DNA of 39,274 nucleotides, from NCBI GenBank assembly GCA_035290625.1, contig DATDTY010000068.1, forward strand, positions 1 to 39,274. Reading direction: 5' to 3'. Shown here in pieces: positions 9,616 to 17,371 of the stretch. The notes under the pieces are model-generated. The model did not search any database and had not been told where the DNA came from. It worked only from the letters and a program-made list of their open reading frames with translations. Origin of the DNA: Candidatus Nanoarchaeia archaeon. GTDB taxonomy: Archaea > Nanobdellota > Nanobdellia > Woesearchaeales > DATDTY01. Numbering within the stretch: the first letter of the stretch is position 1; every line of letters begins with the position of its first letter. The position numbers and the translations under genes were made by a program.

Positions 9616-11661
9616 ATGGTATTGGATTTTGTGTTTATCGTAGGGATGTTATCAATAGCTGTTGGGGCGTACTTCTTCATGTATGTTGCCAGGCAGGCAA
9701 CAGGCACAAAAGAGATGAGAGCGATCTCAGACTCTATCAAGGAAGGAGCGATTGCATTCATCAAAAGGCAGTATGGAACGATTGCGCTGTTCTCTGTGAT
9801 TATGGCCCTATTGATTGGAGGATTGTATTTCTATAAGGGTGATCCGGGGCTGGCATTGAGGACAAGCATTGCAATCATCTTGGGGGCTGCAAGTTCTGCG
9901 ATTGCAGGAATAATTGGGATGTATGTTGCAGTGATAACCAATATAAGGACTGCTGCTGCTGTGAAGAAATCACTTCCATTCGGATTAAAGGTTGCTTTAC
10001 GAGGGGGGGCGGTGTCAGGCATACTGGTCATTTCATTGAGCCTGATGGGAGTTGCAGGATTGTACTGGCTGTTTGGAGCAGATCCGCTGAAGACTCCTTT
10101 CCTTATTGTTGGATATGGGTTTGGGGCAAGCTTTGTGGCATTATTTGCGCAGCTCGGAGGGGGGATCTATACAAAGGCTGCTGATGTAGGAGCAGATCTG
10201 GTCGGAAAGGTTGAGGCAGGCATACCAGAGGATGACCCAAGGAATCCTGCTGTTATTGCTGATTTGGTAGGGGATAATGTCGGAGACTGCGCAGGAAGGG
10301 GAGCTGATTTGTTCGAGAGCACTGCTGCTGAGAACATTGGAGCTATGATCCTGGGAGTTGCATTGTTTCCAGTTTTTGGGGCAAATGGAGTCTTATTTCC
10401 ATTAGTGGTGATTGCAGCAGGGATGATTGCGAGCATTATCGGGATATTCTCTGTGAAAGCTAGGGAAGGGGAAGATCCAATGAGGGCATTGAACCGGGGG
10501 TTTTATGTATCTGCTTTTCTCGCATTGATCGGGATAGCAATAAGCGTGTATTGGCTGCTGAATGCCAATGTATGGTTCTTCTATGCAGGAATGGTTGGGA
10601 TTGTGATGAGTGTTTTGTTCCTGCTTATCACTGAATATTACACGAGCCATGGATTCAGGCCTGTCAAGGAGATCGCAAAGGCGTCGCAGACAGGGCCAGC
10701 AACCAACATCATTTCAGGCATAGCAGTTGGGCTTGAGAACGTGTTTGCTCCTGTGATTGTGATATCCTTTGCATTGTATCTGTCGTATCAGTTTGGAGTC
10801 TGGTCAGGAGTTCCTCATGGAGGATTGTTTGGAACTGCTGTCGCAACTGTAGGCATGCTGTCAACTGTGGTATATGTCTTAGCAATGGACACCTTTGGCC
10901 CTATAACCGATAATGCAGGGGGGATTATTGAGATGTCCAATGCTCCTGAAGAGATAAGAAAGAGGACTGATAGCCTGGATGCTGTAGGCAATACAACAAA
11001 GGCATTGACAAAGGGGTATGCCATAGGCTCTGCTGCATTGGCTGCTTTCCTGCTGTTTTCAGCATATCTTGAAGAGGTTGCTGCATTGACAGGAAAGGCG
11101 TTTGATGTTGTGAATTTGGCAAGCGTTCCTGTGTTTATCGGAGGGCTTTTAGGAGCTATGCTTGTCTTCCTGTTCAGCTCATTGGCAATACGGGCTGTTG
11201 GAAAGACTGCCCAGTATATCATTGAAGAAGTCAGAAGGCAATTCAGGAATGATACGGGCATTATGAAAGGGACATCTAAGCCTGATTATGCTGCCTGTGT
11301 TGATATCACTACAAGAGGGGCGCTTAGGAATATGATCCTGCCTGGCCTGCTTGTTGTGGGTTTTCCGATACTTGTCGGGTTTATCCTGAAGGCAGAGGCG
11401 CTGGCTGCCTTCCTGATGGTAGGAACGATAGCAGGCATCCTCATGGCATTGTTTATGAATAATGGAGGAGGAGCCTGGGATAATGCAAAGAAGTTCATTG
11501 AGAAAGGCAACTATGGCGGGAAAGGATCAGATACCCATAAGGCTGCAGTTGTCGGAGACACTGTAGGGGATCCATTTAAGGATACTGCTGGGCCTTCAAT
11601 CCATGTTTTGGTGAAGCTGCTGGCTACGATAACGCTTGTCTTGGCGCCGCTGTTTATTTAG
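9616..11661 (+). CDS. hppA: Membrane-bound proton-pumping pyrophosphatase (K+-independent type)
   Basis: This integral membrane enzyme couples pyrophosphate hydrolysis to ion transport across the cell membrane. It is 681 residues with about 16 hydrophobic segments. Signature motifs are all present: DVGADLVGKVEAGIPEDDPR (around residue 190), DNVGDCAGRGADLFES, and the C-terminal VVGDTVGDPFKDTAGPS. The string GNTTKALTKGYAIGSAAL has Lys where K+-dependent enzymes carry Ala, which by family knowledge predicts a K+-independent H+ pump. I chose ATG 9616 over an upstream in-frame TTG (9589) because GGGGGTG lies 5 bases before it and because the TTG would start upstream of the predicted transcript start. 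It has its own promoter. In a small-genome archaeon it may be an important generator of ion gradient. Confidence 0.95.
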   Translation: MVLDFVFIVGMLSIAVGAYFFMYVARQATGTKEMRAISDSIKEGAIAFIKRQYGTIALFSVIMALLIGGLYFYKGDPGLALRTSIAIILGAASSAIAGIIGMYVAVITNIRTAAAVKKSLPFGLKVALRGGAVSGILVISLSLMGVAGLYWLFGADPLKTPFLIVGYGFGASFVALFAQLGGGIYTKAADVGADLVGKVEAGIPEDDPRNPAVIADLVGDNVGDCAGRGADLFESTAAENIGAMILGVALFPVFGANGVLFPLVVIAAGMIASIIGIFSVKAREGEDPMRALNRGFYVSAFLALIGIAISVYWLLNANVWFFYAGMVGIVMSVLFLLITEYYTSHGFRPVKEIAKASQTGPATNIISGIAVGLENVFAPVIVISFALYLSYQFGVWSGVPHGGLFGTAVATVGMLSTVVYVLAMDTFGPITDNAGGIIEMSNAPEEIRKRTDSLDAVGNTTKALTKGYAIGSAALAAFLLFSAYLEEVAALTGKAFDVVNLASVPVFIGGLLGAMLVFLFSSLAIRAVGKTAQYIIEEVRRQFRNDTGIMKGTSKPDYAACVDITTRGALRNMILPGLLVVGFPILVGFILKAEALAAFLMVGTIAGILMALFMNNGGGAWDNAKKFIEKGNYGGKGSDTHKAAVVGDTVGDPFKDTAGPSIHVLVKLLATITLVLAPLFI

Positions 11662-11696
11662 TATAGTAAGAGGATTTGGCATAGGAAGAGGTTAAG

Positions 11697-12611
11697 ATGG
11701 TCATTGCTCCAGCTGAACCAGAGGTTGAAACCATAATTGTTAATGATACTACTACTATTGAGTGGTTTCCTTGTACCAAAGAGAAGCCTTCTTATACTAA
11801 GCCAATGATGATGAATCCTACAGGCCTTCTGCTTGAGTATTCCAGGAATAAAAGAGGAACCCCCCTTATTGCCCGGTCCCCTAAGGCAGGGGGGCATGGG
11901 GATGTCTTCTATGATTGCCATGCGATTACATGGTCAAGGATCGGGGGAGACAGCGATGCGTTTTTCAGGAGCGCTCTGCTTGATGAAGCCATGATTTTTT
12001 CTGAGGGTGCAGGAAACATCTTTCATTTTAGGGGGAAGGGATATGCACTGGCCCCTCCTTTAGATTCCTTTCCCCTGCACTGCGAGCTTTCTCAGGAAGA
12101 ATACAAGGAGGCAGTGGACAGGATTTCAAGCTCTCACCTCGATAAGGCTGTGATGGAAGTGAGGCAGATTATCCTTGAGAGAGATATGCGATGCAAAGAA
12201 AAGAAAATTCCTGCATTTTACCTGCATCCCATGACGAGCCTTGACCCTTATTTTTTTGAAGTAAAGGATGGCACGGCAGATCTGGTTACGAGGGAGGCTG
12301 ACGGCAGGTACTACATGTTCAGGTACCAGAATGGGCTGTACCATATCTCTCAAATCCCTGGACAGGATCCGATCCCTGCTTGGGAAATGACGGTCATTGG
12401 AGATGCTCAGGGACGGATTGCTGAAGACTCGTCATTAGAAGTGCTTGTGACTGAAGGAAATACTTCCAAAAAGTATGAAAGAAAGCGGTTTGGCATTGCA
12501 TGGAGCTATTCTCCCAAAGGAGAGGAGGAGAAAGCAAAGGAGATCATTGCCAAGGCATTAGAATCAGTAAAGAAAGTGAGGAGCCATCTCAAGGTATGGG
12601 AGGCCTTGTAG
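11697..12611 (+). CDS. Hypothetical protein, 304 aa
   Basis: I do not recognise a family. The product is soluble, with no signal peptide or membrane segment. The middle is mixed alpha/beta, and the C-terminus is a Lys/Glu-rich amphipathic helix (about residues 275-300, EEEKAKEIIAKALESVKKV). It begins 36 bases after the pyrophosphatase gene, with a purine-rich stretch (ggaagaggttaag) before ATG 11697. The next gene starts 11 bases after its stop, so the three probably share a transcript. No catalytic motif can be pointed out with confidence. Confidence 0.7.
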   Translation: MVIAPAEPEVETIIVNDTTTIEWFPCTKEKPSYTKPMMMNPTGLLLEYSRNKRGTPLIARSPKAGGHGDVFYDCHAITWSRIGGDSDAFFRSALLDEAMIFSEGAGNIFHFRGKGYALAPPLDSFPLHCELSQEEYKEAVDRISSSHLDKAVMEVRQIILERDMRCKEKKIPAFYLHPMTSLDPYFFEVKDGTADLVTREADGRYYMFRYQNGLYHISQIPGQDPIPAWEMTVIGDAQGRIAEDSSLEVLVTEGNTSKKYERKRFGIAWSYSPKGEEEKAKEIIAKALESVKKVRSHLKVWEAL

Positions 12612-12621
12612 GTACACCAAA

Positions 12622-13071
12622 ATGAAAATGTCTTATATAAGGCAGGCAGTGGCGCAGAGAGTTAATGAGCGGCTCCAGGATATGGGATATGCAGGATATG
12701 GCGGCTTGGTTCGGTTTCGTGCTGATTTTGGAGAAGACTTAGGAATGGTCTATACCACAATCCAAATTTATATTGGCAGGGTAAGGAATGCAAAGCCCTA
12801 TCCTGCTATGAGGCGAGGCAATCAAGCGAGAGGCGATGAGGATCCTTTTGCAGCAACTGAACTGGAGAGCCTGTCAAAGCTCCTTTACGCTTTAAGGATT
12901 GACGGAGAAGAGCCTTTAATCCGGGCATTGAAATCAATATATCAGCATTTCCCCTATCCTCCAGAAAGCCAAGCTGGGCAAACGATAGACGAAAGACTAT
13001 CCCGGCTGGCTCCGGAAGACCGGCAGGCTCTGGAGGGATTGGTTGCAAGGTATGGAAAGATCCACTCGTGA
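12622..13071 (+). CDS. Hypothetical protein, 149 aa, possible HTH
   Basis: This is a soluble helical protein following the 304-aa gene by 11 bases, so it is co-transcribed. The segment FRADFGEDLGMVYTTIQIYI followed by GRVRNAKPYP, and the later ELESLSKLLYALRIDGEEPL, have the look of a Cro/C1-type helix-turn-helix and its trailing helix. This is only a visual impression, not a family match. The C-terminus is charged and helical. Poly-T tracts begin 20 bases after the stop and may terminate the transcript. Confidence 0.65.
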   Translation: MKMSYIRQAVAQRVNERLQDMGYAGYGGLVRFRADFGEDLGMVYTTIQIYIGRVRNAKPYPAMRRGNQARGDEDPFAATELESLSKLLYALRIDGEEPLIRALKSIYQHFPYPPESQAGQTIDERLSRLAPEDRQALEGLVARYGKIHS

Positions 13072-13089
13072 CCTATGTGCTAATTGCTT

Positions 13090-13118
13090 TTTTTATTATT
13101 CTTTTTTGCAGAAATCGT
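13090..13118 (+). terminator. T-rich tract after the pyrophosphatase operon
   Basis: Runs of T (ttttttt, then tttttt) lie just after the stop at 13071. Archaeal terminators are typically oligo-T without a strong hairpin, so this is a plausible terminator. The rest of 13119-13319 is A/T-rich and holds no gene that I can see. Confidence 0.4.
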
Positions 13119-13319
13119 AATGTCTTTCAATGGCTATCTCTTTTTCGTATCTCTCTTTCGTTGATTTTGTTATCATTGGATTTCTTATGATTTTCTTATT
13201 AGTTTATTATTATTTTTTAATGTTGTTTAACCTTTTTAAGTCTCTGGCGCCTTATTGCTCAATGATGCTTTCTATTTCTTTTGATCATTCGGTTTTAATT
13301 ATTTTTTAATTGATGGAGT

Positions 13320-13328
13320 GTGATTATG
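13320..13328 (+). repeat. Left 9-bp direct repeat flanking hairpin element A
   Basis: The bases gtgattatg are repeated exactly at 13502-13510. The two copies abut the two ends of the 16-bp terminal inverted repeats with no gap, as expected for a target-site duplication. Confidence 0.7.
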
Positions 13329-13501
13329 GAGGTTGGTGCGAAATCCTCGCAATGCTCGGGTTGCCATCGAGTTCGCACATGGCATATATGTCTGTGATAA
13401 TCGACATTCGTCCCGGATGGAGCATCCCCTCGAAGTCGATGCTTATTCATTAGCGATGTTGCTCACAAAATGATGGCAACCTTCAATTTCGCACCAACCT
13501 C
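13329..13501 (+). mobile_element. Hairpin element A (173 bp, MITE-like or structured RNA)
   Basis: The ends are a perfect 16-bp inverted repeat (gaggttggtgcgaaat at 13329-13344 and its complement at 13486-13501). Inside is a second 10-bp stem (13359-13368 with 13472-13481), then the box gagttcgc (13369-13376). Next come an inner stem atcgac/gtcgat (13400-13405 and 13435-13440), an innermost ggat/atcc hairpin, and the box gctcacaaaa (13461-13470). The two boxes and inner loop are shared with elements B and C, while the stems differ but remain paired. It contains no reading frame of note. It sits just upstream of the lipoprotein promoter. Confidence 0.7.
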
Positions 13502-13510
13502 GTGATTATG
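13502..13510 (+). repeat. Right 9-bp direct repeat flanking hairpin element A
   Basis: This is an exact copy of gtgattatg at 13320-13328, directly abutting the right inverted repeat. It also lies next to the TATA box of the downstream lipoprotein gene. Confidence 0.7.
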
Positions 13511-13515
13511 AATAC

Positions 13516-13525
13516 TATTATAAAT
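13516..13525 (+). promoter_or_regulatory. TATA box for lipoprotein gene
   Basis: The string tattataaat is centred about 25 bases before ATG 13545, suggesting a leaderless or near-leaderless transcript. Confidence 0.55.
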
Positions 13526-13544
13526 GAGATTCGATTAGAAAACA

Positions 13545-14009
13545 ATGATGAAATACATTCTTTTACTGGGCCTCCTGTTTTTGGCAGCCTGCTCCTCATC
13601 AATCGACCCGTCATTGAAATTCCAGCTCCTGGAGGCTGCGGATTCCCTGCCAGACGCCCAGATCCTTCAAATCCTTGTCGCTGAGCAGAGCAGGTTTGAG
13701 GAATGCAGCACAGCCATCCATGCGGCATACCAGAGCAGAGGGAAGGAGCTAAGCAGGGAGCTGTGCGGAGGAGTTATCAGAAAGGAGATAGTGGAGGAAG
13801 ACAAAGATACGTATCGGGTCGAGTTCCATGTCGATTACCCTTCCTGCAGTGAGAGTGTGATTCCCATGGCAGCGCTTATGGATCTGGAAACTGAGGATGT
13901 CCAGGTGGTGTGGGCAGCAGGGCAGCGGCCTGATCCTGAGTATGTGCAAAGAGTCCAAGAACGGCTGCAGATAAGCGATTGCGAGAAGTTTGCTGAGCAG
14001 ATTACGTGA
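13545..14009 (+). CDS. Small lipoprotein, unknown function
   Basis: The 154-residue product begins MMKYILLLGLLFLAACSSS, a classic lipoprotein signal peptide with lipobox LAAC, so it should be exported and lipid-anchored at Cys16 or so. The mature part is acidic, mixed alpha/beta, and contains four more cysteines (near FEECS, RELCGG, YPSCSE, ISDCEK) that could form two disulfides outside the cell. No known domain was recognised. A second Met (13548) could be the start. Its last 8 bases overlap the end of the convergent pilin-like gene. Confidence 0.75.
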   Translation: MMKYILLLGLLFLAACSSSIDPSLKFQLLEAADSLPDAQILQILVAEQSRFEECSTAIHAAYQSRGKELSRELCGGVIRKEIVEEDKDTYRVEFHVDYPSCSESVIPMAALMDLETEDVQVVWAAGQRPDPEYVQRVQERLQISDCEKFAEQIT

Positions 14010-14262
14010 GAAAATCCTGCTCTCTCTGCAGGTATTCTTCCTTCGAGATGCTTCCCGTGATATACTGGACCTGGAGCTTTTTAAGAGGGTCGTCTAATGC
14101 TGCGGGGTTTATCACGATGGCTGTTGGAGGCTCTGCCACTTCCTCAATGTTTATCTTGTCCACATAGGCTTTGCCCCAGTTCATTGTGACTGCCCCAATG
14201 CCGAGCGCGAAGACTAGCAGGAGGAAGGTGGCAACCAATGGGGTGAGGCCTTTCTTGTTCAT
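14002..14262 (-). CDS. Type IV pilin-like small membrane protein
   Basis: The 86-residue product begins MNKKGLTPLVATFLLLVFAL. A short basic head is followed by a hydrophobic helix, like archaeal pilin/archaellin N-terminal domains, where a class III signal peptidase cuts before the helix. The C-terminal part (PLKKLQVQYITGSISKEEYL) looks like a SHOCT-like oligomerisation motif, similar to the tail of the giant surface protein. It is last in a three-gene minus-strand operon, overlapping its neighbour by 4 bases (ATGA). It could be a pilin-like subunit or simply a small membrane-anchored accessory protein. Confidence 0.65.
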   Translation of the reverse strand: MNKKGLTPLVATFLLLVFALGIGAVTMNWGKAYVDKINIEEVAEPPTAIVINPAALDDPLKKLQVQYITGSISKEEYLQREQDFLT

Positions 14263-14564
14263 TTTCTAAGCTTCGACAGATACTCCTTCTGGAGGAGCAG
14301 GAGATAGATGAAAAGAGTGATGATGACCATCTCAAGCAGGGGAAAGACTACTGCAGGAACATCAATAATCTTTGCAATATCGAGCACAGTGATGATTTCT
14401 TCAAATATGAATATGACGATGGTTGCAAAGAGGTATTTCCAGGGAAGGAGGTAGGTGTTTTTTGCAGAACGGAACATATACCCGAACAGGATCAGGACAA
14501 TAATAACAAGGCCAAGATTATAGTAAGGGGCTGTAAGGCCGAGGGCGTCTGCAAAGCTGGTCAT
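14259..14564 (-). CDS. Small integral membrane protein, 101 aa
   Basis: Three hydrophobic segments are visible: YYNLGLVIIVLILFGYMF, KYLFATIVIFIFEEIITV and the C-terminal VVFPLLEMVIITLFIYLLLL. The string PWKYLFATIVIFIFEEI matches PWKFLIVALVLFALQQV of the upstream gene, so the two are paralogues and may form a hetero-oligomer. It overlaps both neighbours by 4 bases (ATGA) in the operon. The family was not recognised. Confidence 0.7.
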   Translation of the reverse strand: MTSFADALGLTAPYYNLGLVIIVLILFGYMFRSAKNTYLLPWKYLFATIVIFIFEEIITVLDIAKIIDVPAVVFPLLEMVIITLFIYLLLLQKEYLSKLRK

Positions 14565-14887
14565 TTCTTCCTCTTTTTGCCGCGTTTTCCGGCCTGCATT
14601 TCGTAGGTGTTAAGGACAATCTGGAACACCAGGGCTGCAATGACAAAGCCAAGCATAAAGGTAGGGTTGATGTGTGTAAGATAAGGAGAGCTGTAGACGC
14701 GAAACGCGCGAAACGCTCCAAGAACCTGCTGGAGCGCGAAAAGCACCAAAGCTACGATGAGGAATTTCCATGGCCTGAGGAACCGCTGATTGCGCGAGGC
14801 CTGAAACAAGGAGACTGCGATCATGCCGGCAACAACAGAAAGCAGGAGATTTGCAATTTTCAGGACGCCTTCAAGCTGCTCAACCAT
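14561..14887 (-). CDS. Small integral membrane protein, 108 aa
   Basis: This is the first gene of the three-gene operon. Hydrophobic helices lie at about residues 8-26, 40-60 and 77-93. The C-terminus is strongly basic (AGKRGKKRKK), likely cytoplasmic. It is a paralogue of the next gene (shared PWKFL/PWKYL helix). Together with the pilin-like third gene this suggests a small membrane assembly, possibly a surface-appendage or sensing complex. Function unknown. Confidence 0.7.
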   Translation of the reverse strand: MVEQLEGVLKIANLLLSVVAGMIAVSLFQASRNQRFLRPWKFLIVALVLFALQQVLGAFRAFRVYSSPYLTHINPTFMLGFVIAALVFQIVLNTYEMQAGKRGKKRKK

Positions 14888-14973
14888 TACACACCTCTTT
14901 TTGCCATGGCTTTTGGCGGGAGAGTATAAAAAGGTTGCGATGAGGTGATGTAAACTTGTTAACTTCTCGCTCT

Positions 14974-15131
14974 GGCTTTTTGCAGGGGCTTATCAGGGAT
15001 GCCGCCGAGTTCGCTTCCAGTTTCCTTTGTTCATATCGACATTCCCCGGGTTGGACGACCCCCTTGTCGATGCGCTTCTTTTTTGCTGCAAAGCTCACAA
15101 AAAGGCGGCACCCTTCCCCCTGCAAAAAGCC
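14974..15131 (+). repeat. Hairpin element B (158 bp), related to element A
   Basis: The outer inverted repeat is ggctttttgcagggg (14974-14988) with its complement at 15117-15131. The second stem is ggg(a)tgccgcc with ggcggcaccc. The box gagttcgc is at 15007-15014, the stem atcgac/gtcgat at 15035-15040 and 15066-15071, the inner hairpin gggt/accc, and the box gctcacaaaa at 15093-15102. Boxes and spacings match element A while both outer stems have different sequence but stay complementary. No clear flanking duplication is visible. It ends about 36 bases before the next gene's TATA box. Confidence 0.65.
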
Positions 15132-15166
15132 TTGAGGCACTTGGAAACTTTACCTGATGCAAAAGA

Positions 15167-15174
15167 TTTAAATA
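15167..15174 (+). promoter_or_regulatory. TATA box for first paralogue gene
   Basis: tttaaata, centred 27 bases before ATG 15198. Confidence 0.6.
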
Positions 15175-15197
15175 GCGGATTTCCCAAAAGAAGAAGC

Positions 15198-15809
15198 ATG
15201 CTGAAGCATAAGTATGAGGGAAAAGATCAGGTTGTTGTTGCCAATTGGAGGCTGAAATACAAGGATTACCACCATCTGAAGAATCTCTACACCACAATGC
15301 ACGAATGGCTTGTCGAGGAAGGATGGGCTTCAAGAAGCGACCCGGATTTTCCTGAGGATTACTTTGTGATGCGCGAAAAGCCCCATGAAGGGGGGAATGA
15401 GGTGTGGTGGACTGTCAAGAAGACTCCGGTTGACAAGGGAGGGCAAAACTCCTATTACCAGTGGGTCATGGATATCAATGTTCATGTCATCCTGCTGAAG
15501 GATGTAGAGGTTATCCACGAAGGCCAGAAGTTTAAGACCAACTGGGGAGAGCCTGAGATCAAGGCTGAGGCAAGGCTTATCATGGACAAGGATGATGTAT
15601 GGAAGAAGCATCCTTTGCTTAAATATTTCAATACGATCGTGCATAAGAGGATTTTGCTGGAGAAGTTTCAAGCGCAGGAGCTTGAGCTCTATAGGGAGTG
15701 CTATCGGTTCCAGGAGGCAATCAAGACCTGGCTTCAGATGAAAACATGGCTGCCTGAGCCTGAGCTTGGCAAGTTCTGGCCAGAGAAAGGCCTTGGAAGC
15801 GTGCAGTAG
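15198..15809 (+). CDS. Hypothetical protein, paralogue 1 of 3
   Basis: The 203-residue soluble protein is rich in aromatic and charged residues. It shares a pattern with the next two genes: an N-terminal KYEG or similar, then a helix with LY..M..WL...G, a Trp-rich beta sheet, and a C-terminal helical part. I chose ATG 15198 because a TATA box lies 27 bases upstream, although the frame stays open further upstream through hairpin element B. Family and function were not recognised. The three-gene array suggests tandem duplication and possibly a heteromeric complex. Confidence 0.7.
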   Translation: MLKHKYEGKDQVVVANWRLKYKDYHHLKNLYTTMHEWLVEEGWASRSDPDFPEDYFVMREKPHEGGNEVWWTVKKTPVDKGGQNSYYQWVMDINVHVILLKDVEVIHEGQKFKTNWGEPEIKAEARLIMDKDDVWKKHPLLKYFNTIVHKRILLEKFQAQELELYRECYRFQEAIKTWLQMKTWLPEPELGKFWPEKGLGSVQ

Positions 15810-15835
15810 TACAGTTGAGGAATATCCGGCGATAG

Positions 15836-15845
15836 TTTTATAAAC
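15836..15845 (+). promoter_or_regulatory. TATA box for second paralogue gene
   Basis: ttttataaac, 27 bases before ATG 15867. The transcript is predicted to be leaderless. Confidence 0.6.
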
Positions 15846-15866
15846 GCTCTGGGCTCTGAAGCGATC

Positions 15867-16412
15867 ATGGGTCCGCTTACAAAAGTTCCAGCTCCTACCT
15901 TGGTCATTAAGTATGAAGGGATATTTGATTTCGAAGGGCTGTACAAGACACTCGTAAGCTGGTTTATAGACCAGGGATACCGGTTTGAGGAGCTGAGCCT
16001 CAAGCATAAGGTGCCAAGCCTGGCTGGAACTGAACTGGAGTATATCTGGTTCGCATGGAGGAGGCATAATGAGTATACAAAATTCTGCGTTGACATGATA
16101 TTCAAGCTCTATGATGCAAAAGACCTTGATGTTATCAAGGATGGAAAGAAAAAGCGGCTTACAAAGGCGAGAATCCTGTGCGAGTTTCACGGGTATCTTG
16201 AGCTGGACTATTCCAAGCGGTTTGGAGGAAACAAATTTCTGCAGGGCTTGAATAAGTTTCTGCAGTACCAGATCCTCATGAAGCCGATGGAAGGGGTCAT
16301 CGGAAGCATGTGGTGGGATGAACTGTACTACAGGACATTGAAGCTTCATGCTGTGATAAAGGAGTACCTTGCTCTGGAAGCAAAAGGGAATGCCTATTTT
16401 GATATGTGGTGA
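15867..16412 (+). CDS. Hypothetical protein, paralogue 2 of 3
   Basis: The 181-residue soluble protein resembles its neighbours. It has KYEGIFDFEGLYKTLVSWF near the start (compare LTYEGLFVATDLYQMIDNWF in the next gene), a central beta region with DMIFKLYDAKDLDVIKDGKK, and a conserved LELDYSKRF segment (compare LETDYENRW). Its predicted leaderless promoter is its own, and its end overlaps the start of the third copy. No catalytic motif is evident and the function is unknown. Confidence 0.75.
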   Translation: MGPLTKVPAPTLVIKYEGIFDFEGLYKTLVSWFIDQGYRFEELSLKHKVPSLAGTELEYIWFAWRRHNEYTKFCVDMIFKLYDAKDLDVIKDGKKKRLTKARILCEFHGYLELDYSKRFGGNKFLQGLNKFLQYQILMKPMEGVIGSMWWDELYYRTLKLHAVIKEYLALEAKGNAYFDMW

Positions 16413-16960
16413 AGATGGTAGAAAGAGAGACAGTCATTGACAAGCTTCGCTTGACGTATGAAGGGTTGTTTGTTGCTACAGACCTCTATCAGATGATTGA
16501 TAACTGGTTCAGGCAGAAGGCGTATGATAAGAGGGAGAATAAGAATATCGAGAAGGTCACCCCTGATGGAAAATACATAGAAATCGAGCTTGAGCCCTGG
16601 AAGAAGATTACAGACTACGCCAGGATCGTGATTAAGATCCGGCTTATCATGAATGATGTCAAGGAGATAGAGATGGAGAAGGACGGGCTCAAGGTGAGGA
16701 TGAACCAGGGCAAGGTGCATGTCGTCATGGATTCATATCTTGAGACTGATTATGAGAACCGCTGGGAGGGGTCTCCTGTCTTTTATTTCATACGGGTTAT
16801 TTTTGACAAGTTTATTTTTAAGCCGCTGACTGGAGGATGGAAGAGCGAGGTTGTGCATGACACCAACCACCTGTACGGCCAGATCAGGTCGTTCCTGAAC
16901 CTGTATAAGTTCTCTACTGAAACCTTCACAGCTCCGCGGCCGCAGTATAATGCGCCGTAA
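16406..16960 (+). CDS. Hypothetical protein, paralogue 3 of 3
   Basis: The 184-residue protein is of the same family as the two upstream genes (see LTYEGLFVATDLYQMIDNWF and LETDYENRW). It is translationally coupled to paralogue 2. Possible starts are GTG 16406, GTG 16409 and ATG 16415, and the sequence does not settle which. The ggtga at 16408-16412 is too close to 16415 for a typical ribosome binding site. The C-terminus is extended and proline-rich (TAPRPQYNAP). Function unknown. Confidence 0.75.
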   Translation: MVKMVERETVIDKLRLTYEGLFVATDLYQMIDNWFRQKAYDKRENKNIEKVTPDGKYIEIELEPWKKITDYARIVIKIRLIMNDVKEIEMEKDGLKVRMNQGKVHVVMDSYLETDYENRWEGSPVFYFIRVIFDKFIFKPLTGGWKSEVVHDTNHLYGQIRSFLNLYKFSTETFTAPRPQYNAP

Positions 16961-16962
16961 TG

Positions 16963-16971
16963 TTTTTAAAT
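16963..16971 (+). promoter_or_regulatory. TATA box for tRNA-Thr
   Basis: tttttaaat lies about 37 bases upstream of the mature 5' end, implying a leader of roughly ten bases. Confidence 0.5.
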
Positions 16972-17003
16972 GAGGTTCCTTTCTTTGGGAATAACGTTTG
17001 AGC

Positions 17004-17088
17004 GCCTCCGTAGCATAGTAGCTATTGCATCTGACTTGTATATACTAAAGGAATCAGAAGGTCGCGAGTGCAATTCTCGCCGGAGGCT
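17004..17088 (+). tRNA. tRNA-Thr(TGT) with a short intron
   Basis: The acceptor stem gcctccg/cggaggc (17004-17010 and 17081-17087) is perfect, and the unpaired base after it is T, usual for archaeal tRNA-Thr. The anticodon stem tctga/tcaga encloses cttgta, giving anticodon TGT at 17037-17039. A 12-base intron (about 17041-17052) follows at the canonical position after base 37, leaving a 73-base mature tRNA. The T-arm gcgag/ctcgc has loop tgcaatt, so the nearly invariant U55 is G. CCA is not encoded. The last base overlaps the stop codon of the convergent gene. Confidence 0.9.
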
Positions 17089-17369
17089 TAATTATGCACC
17101 TTTTTGTTGTCCCTATGCTCTTTAAAGTCCCTTGCAAGGGAATTAAAGCTTCTTTGCATGTTTCTGATGTCGTGTTTATTGCCAGTTGAAGTTCTGAGCA
17201 GGGCTCCTGTTAATCCTATATTGAATATCACCAGCGACAAGATTATGTCCTCAATTGCCCATGAGCCTCCTGCCAATGCTCTTAGTATCTGATATGCAAT
17301 GTAAATCCCTAATAGGGCCAATACAATATACAAAGATAATTCCAGCCTATCTCGTTTATTTTTGTGCAT
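17088..17369 (-). CDS. Small membrane protein, 93 aa
   Basis: Two hydrophobic helices are visible (about residues 10-32 and 38-60: LSLYIVLALLGIYIAYQIL and WAIEDIILSLVIFNIGLTGA). A soluble, charged helical tail follows (RNMQRSFNSLARDFKEHRDN). This pattern, a two-helix anchor plus coiled tail, is common in DPANN genomes but I cannot name a family. It lies directly downstream of a 30-residue membrane peptide gene and ends at the tRNA-Thr 3' end. Confidence 0.7.
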   Translation of the reverse strand: MHKNKRDRLELSLYIVLALLGIYIAYQILRALAGGSWAIEDIILSLVIFNIGLTGALLRTSTGNKHDIRNMQRSFNSLARDFKEHRDNKKVHN

Positions 17370-17371
17370 GC

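Noticed and set aside
14953-15149. Target-site duplication around element B (acttgttaactt / acttggaaactt)
   Set aside because: The two strings differ at two or more positions and do not abut the inverted repeats, so this is likely chance.
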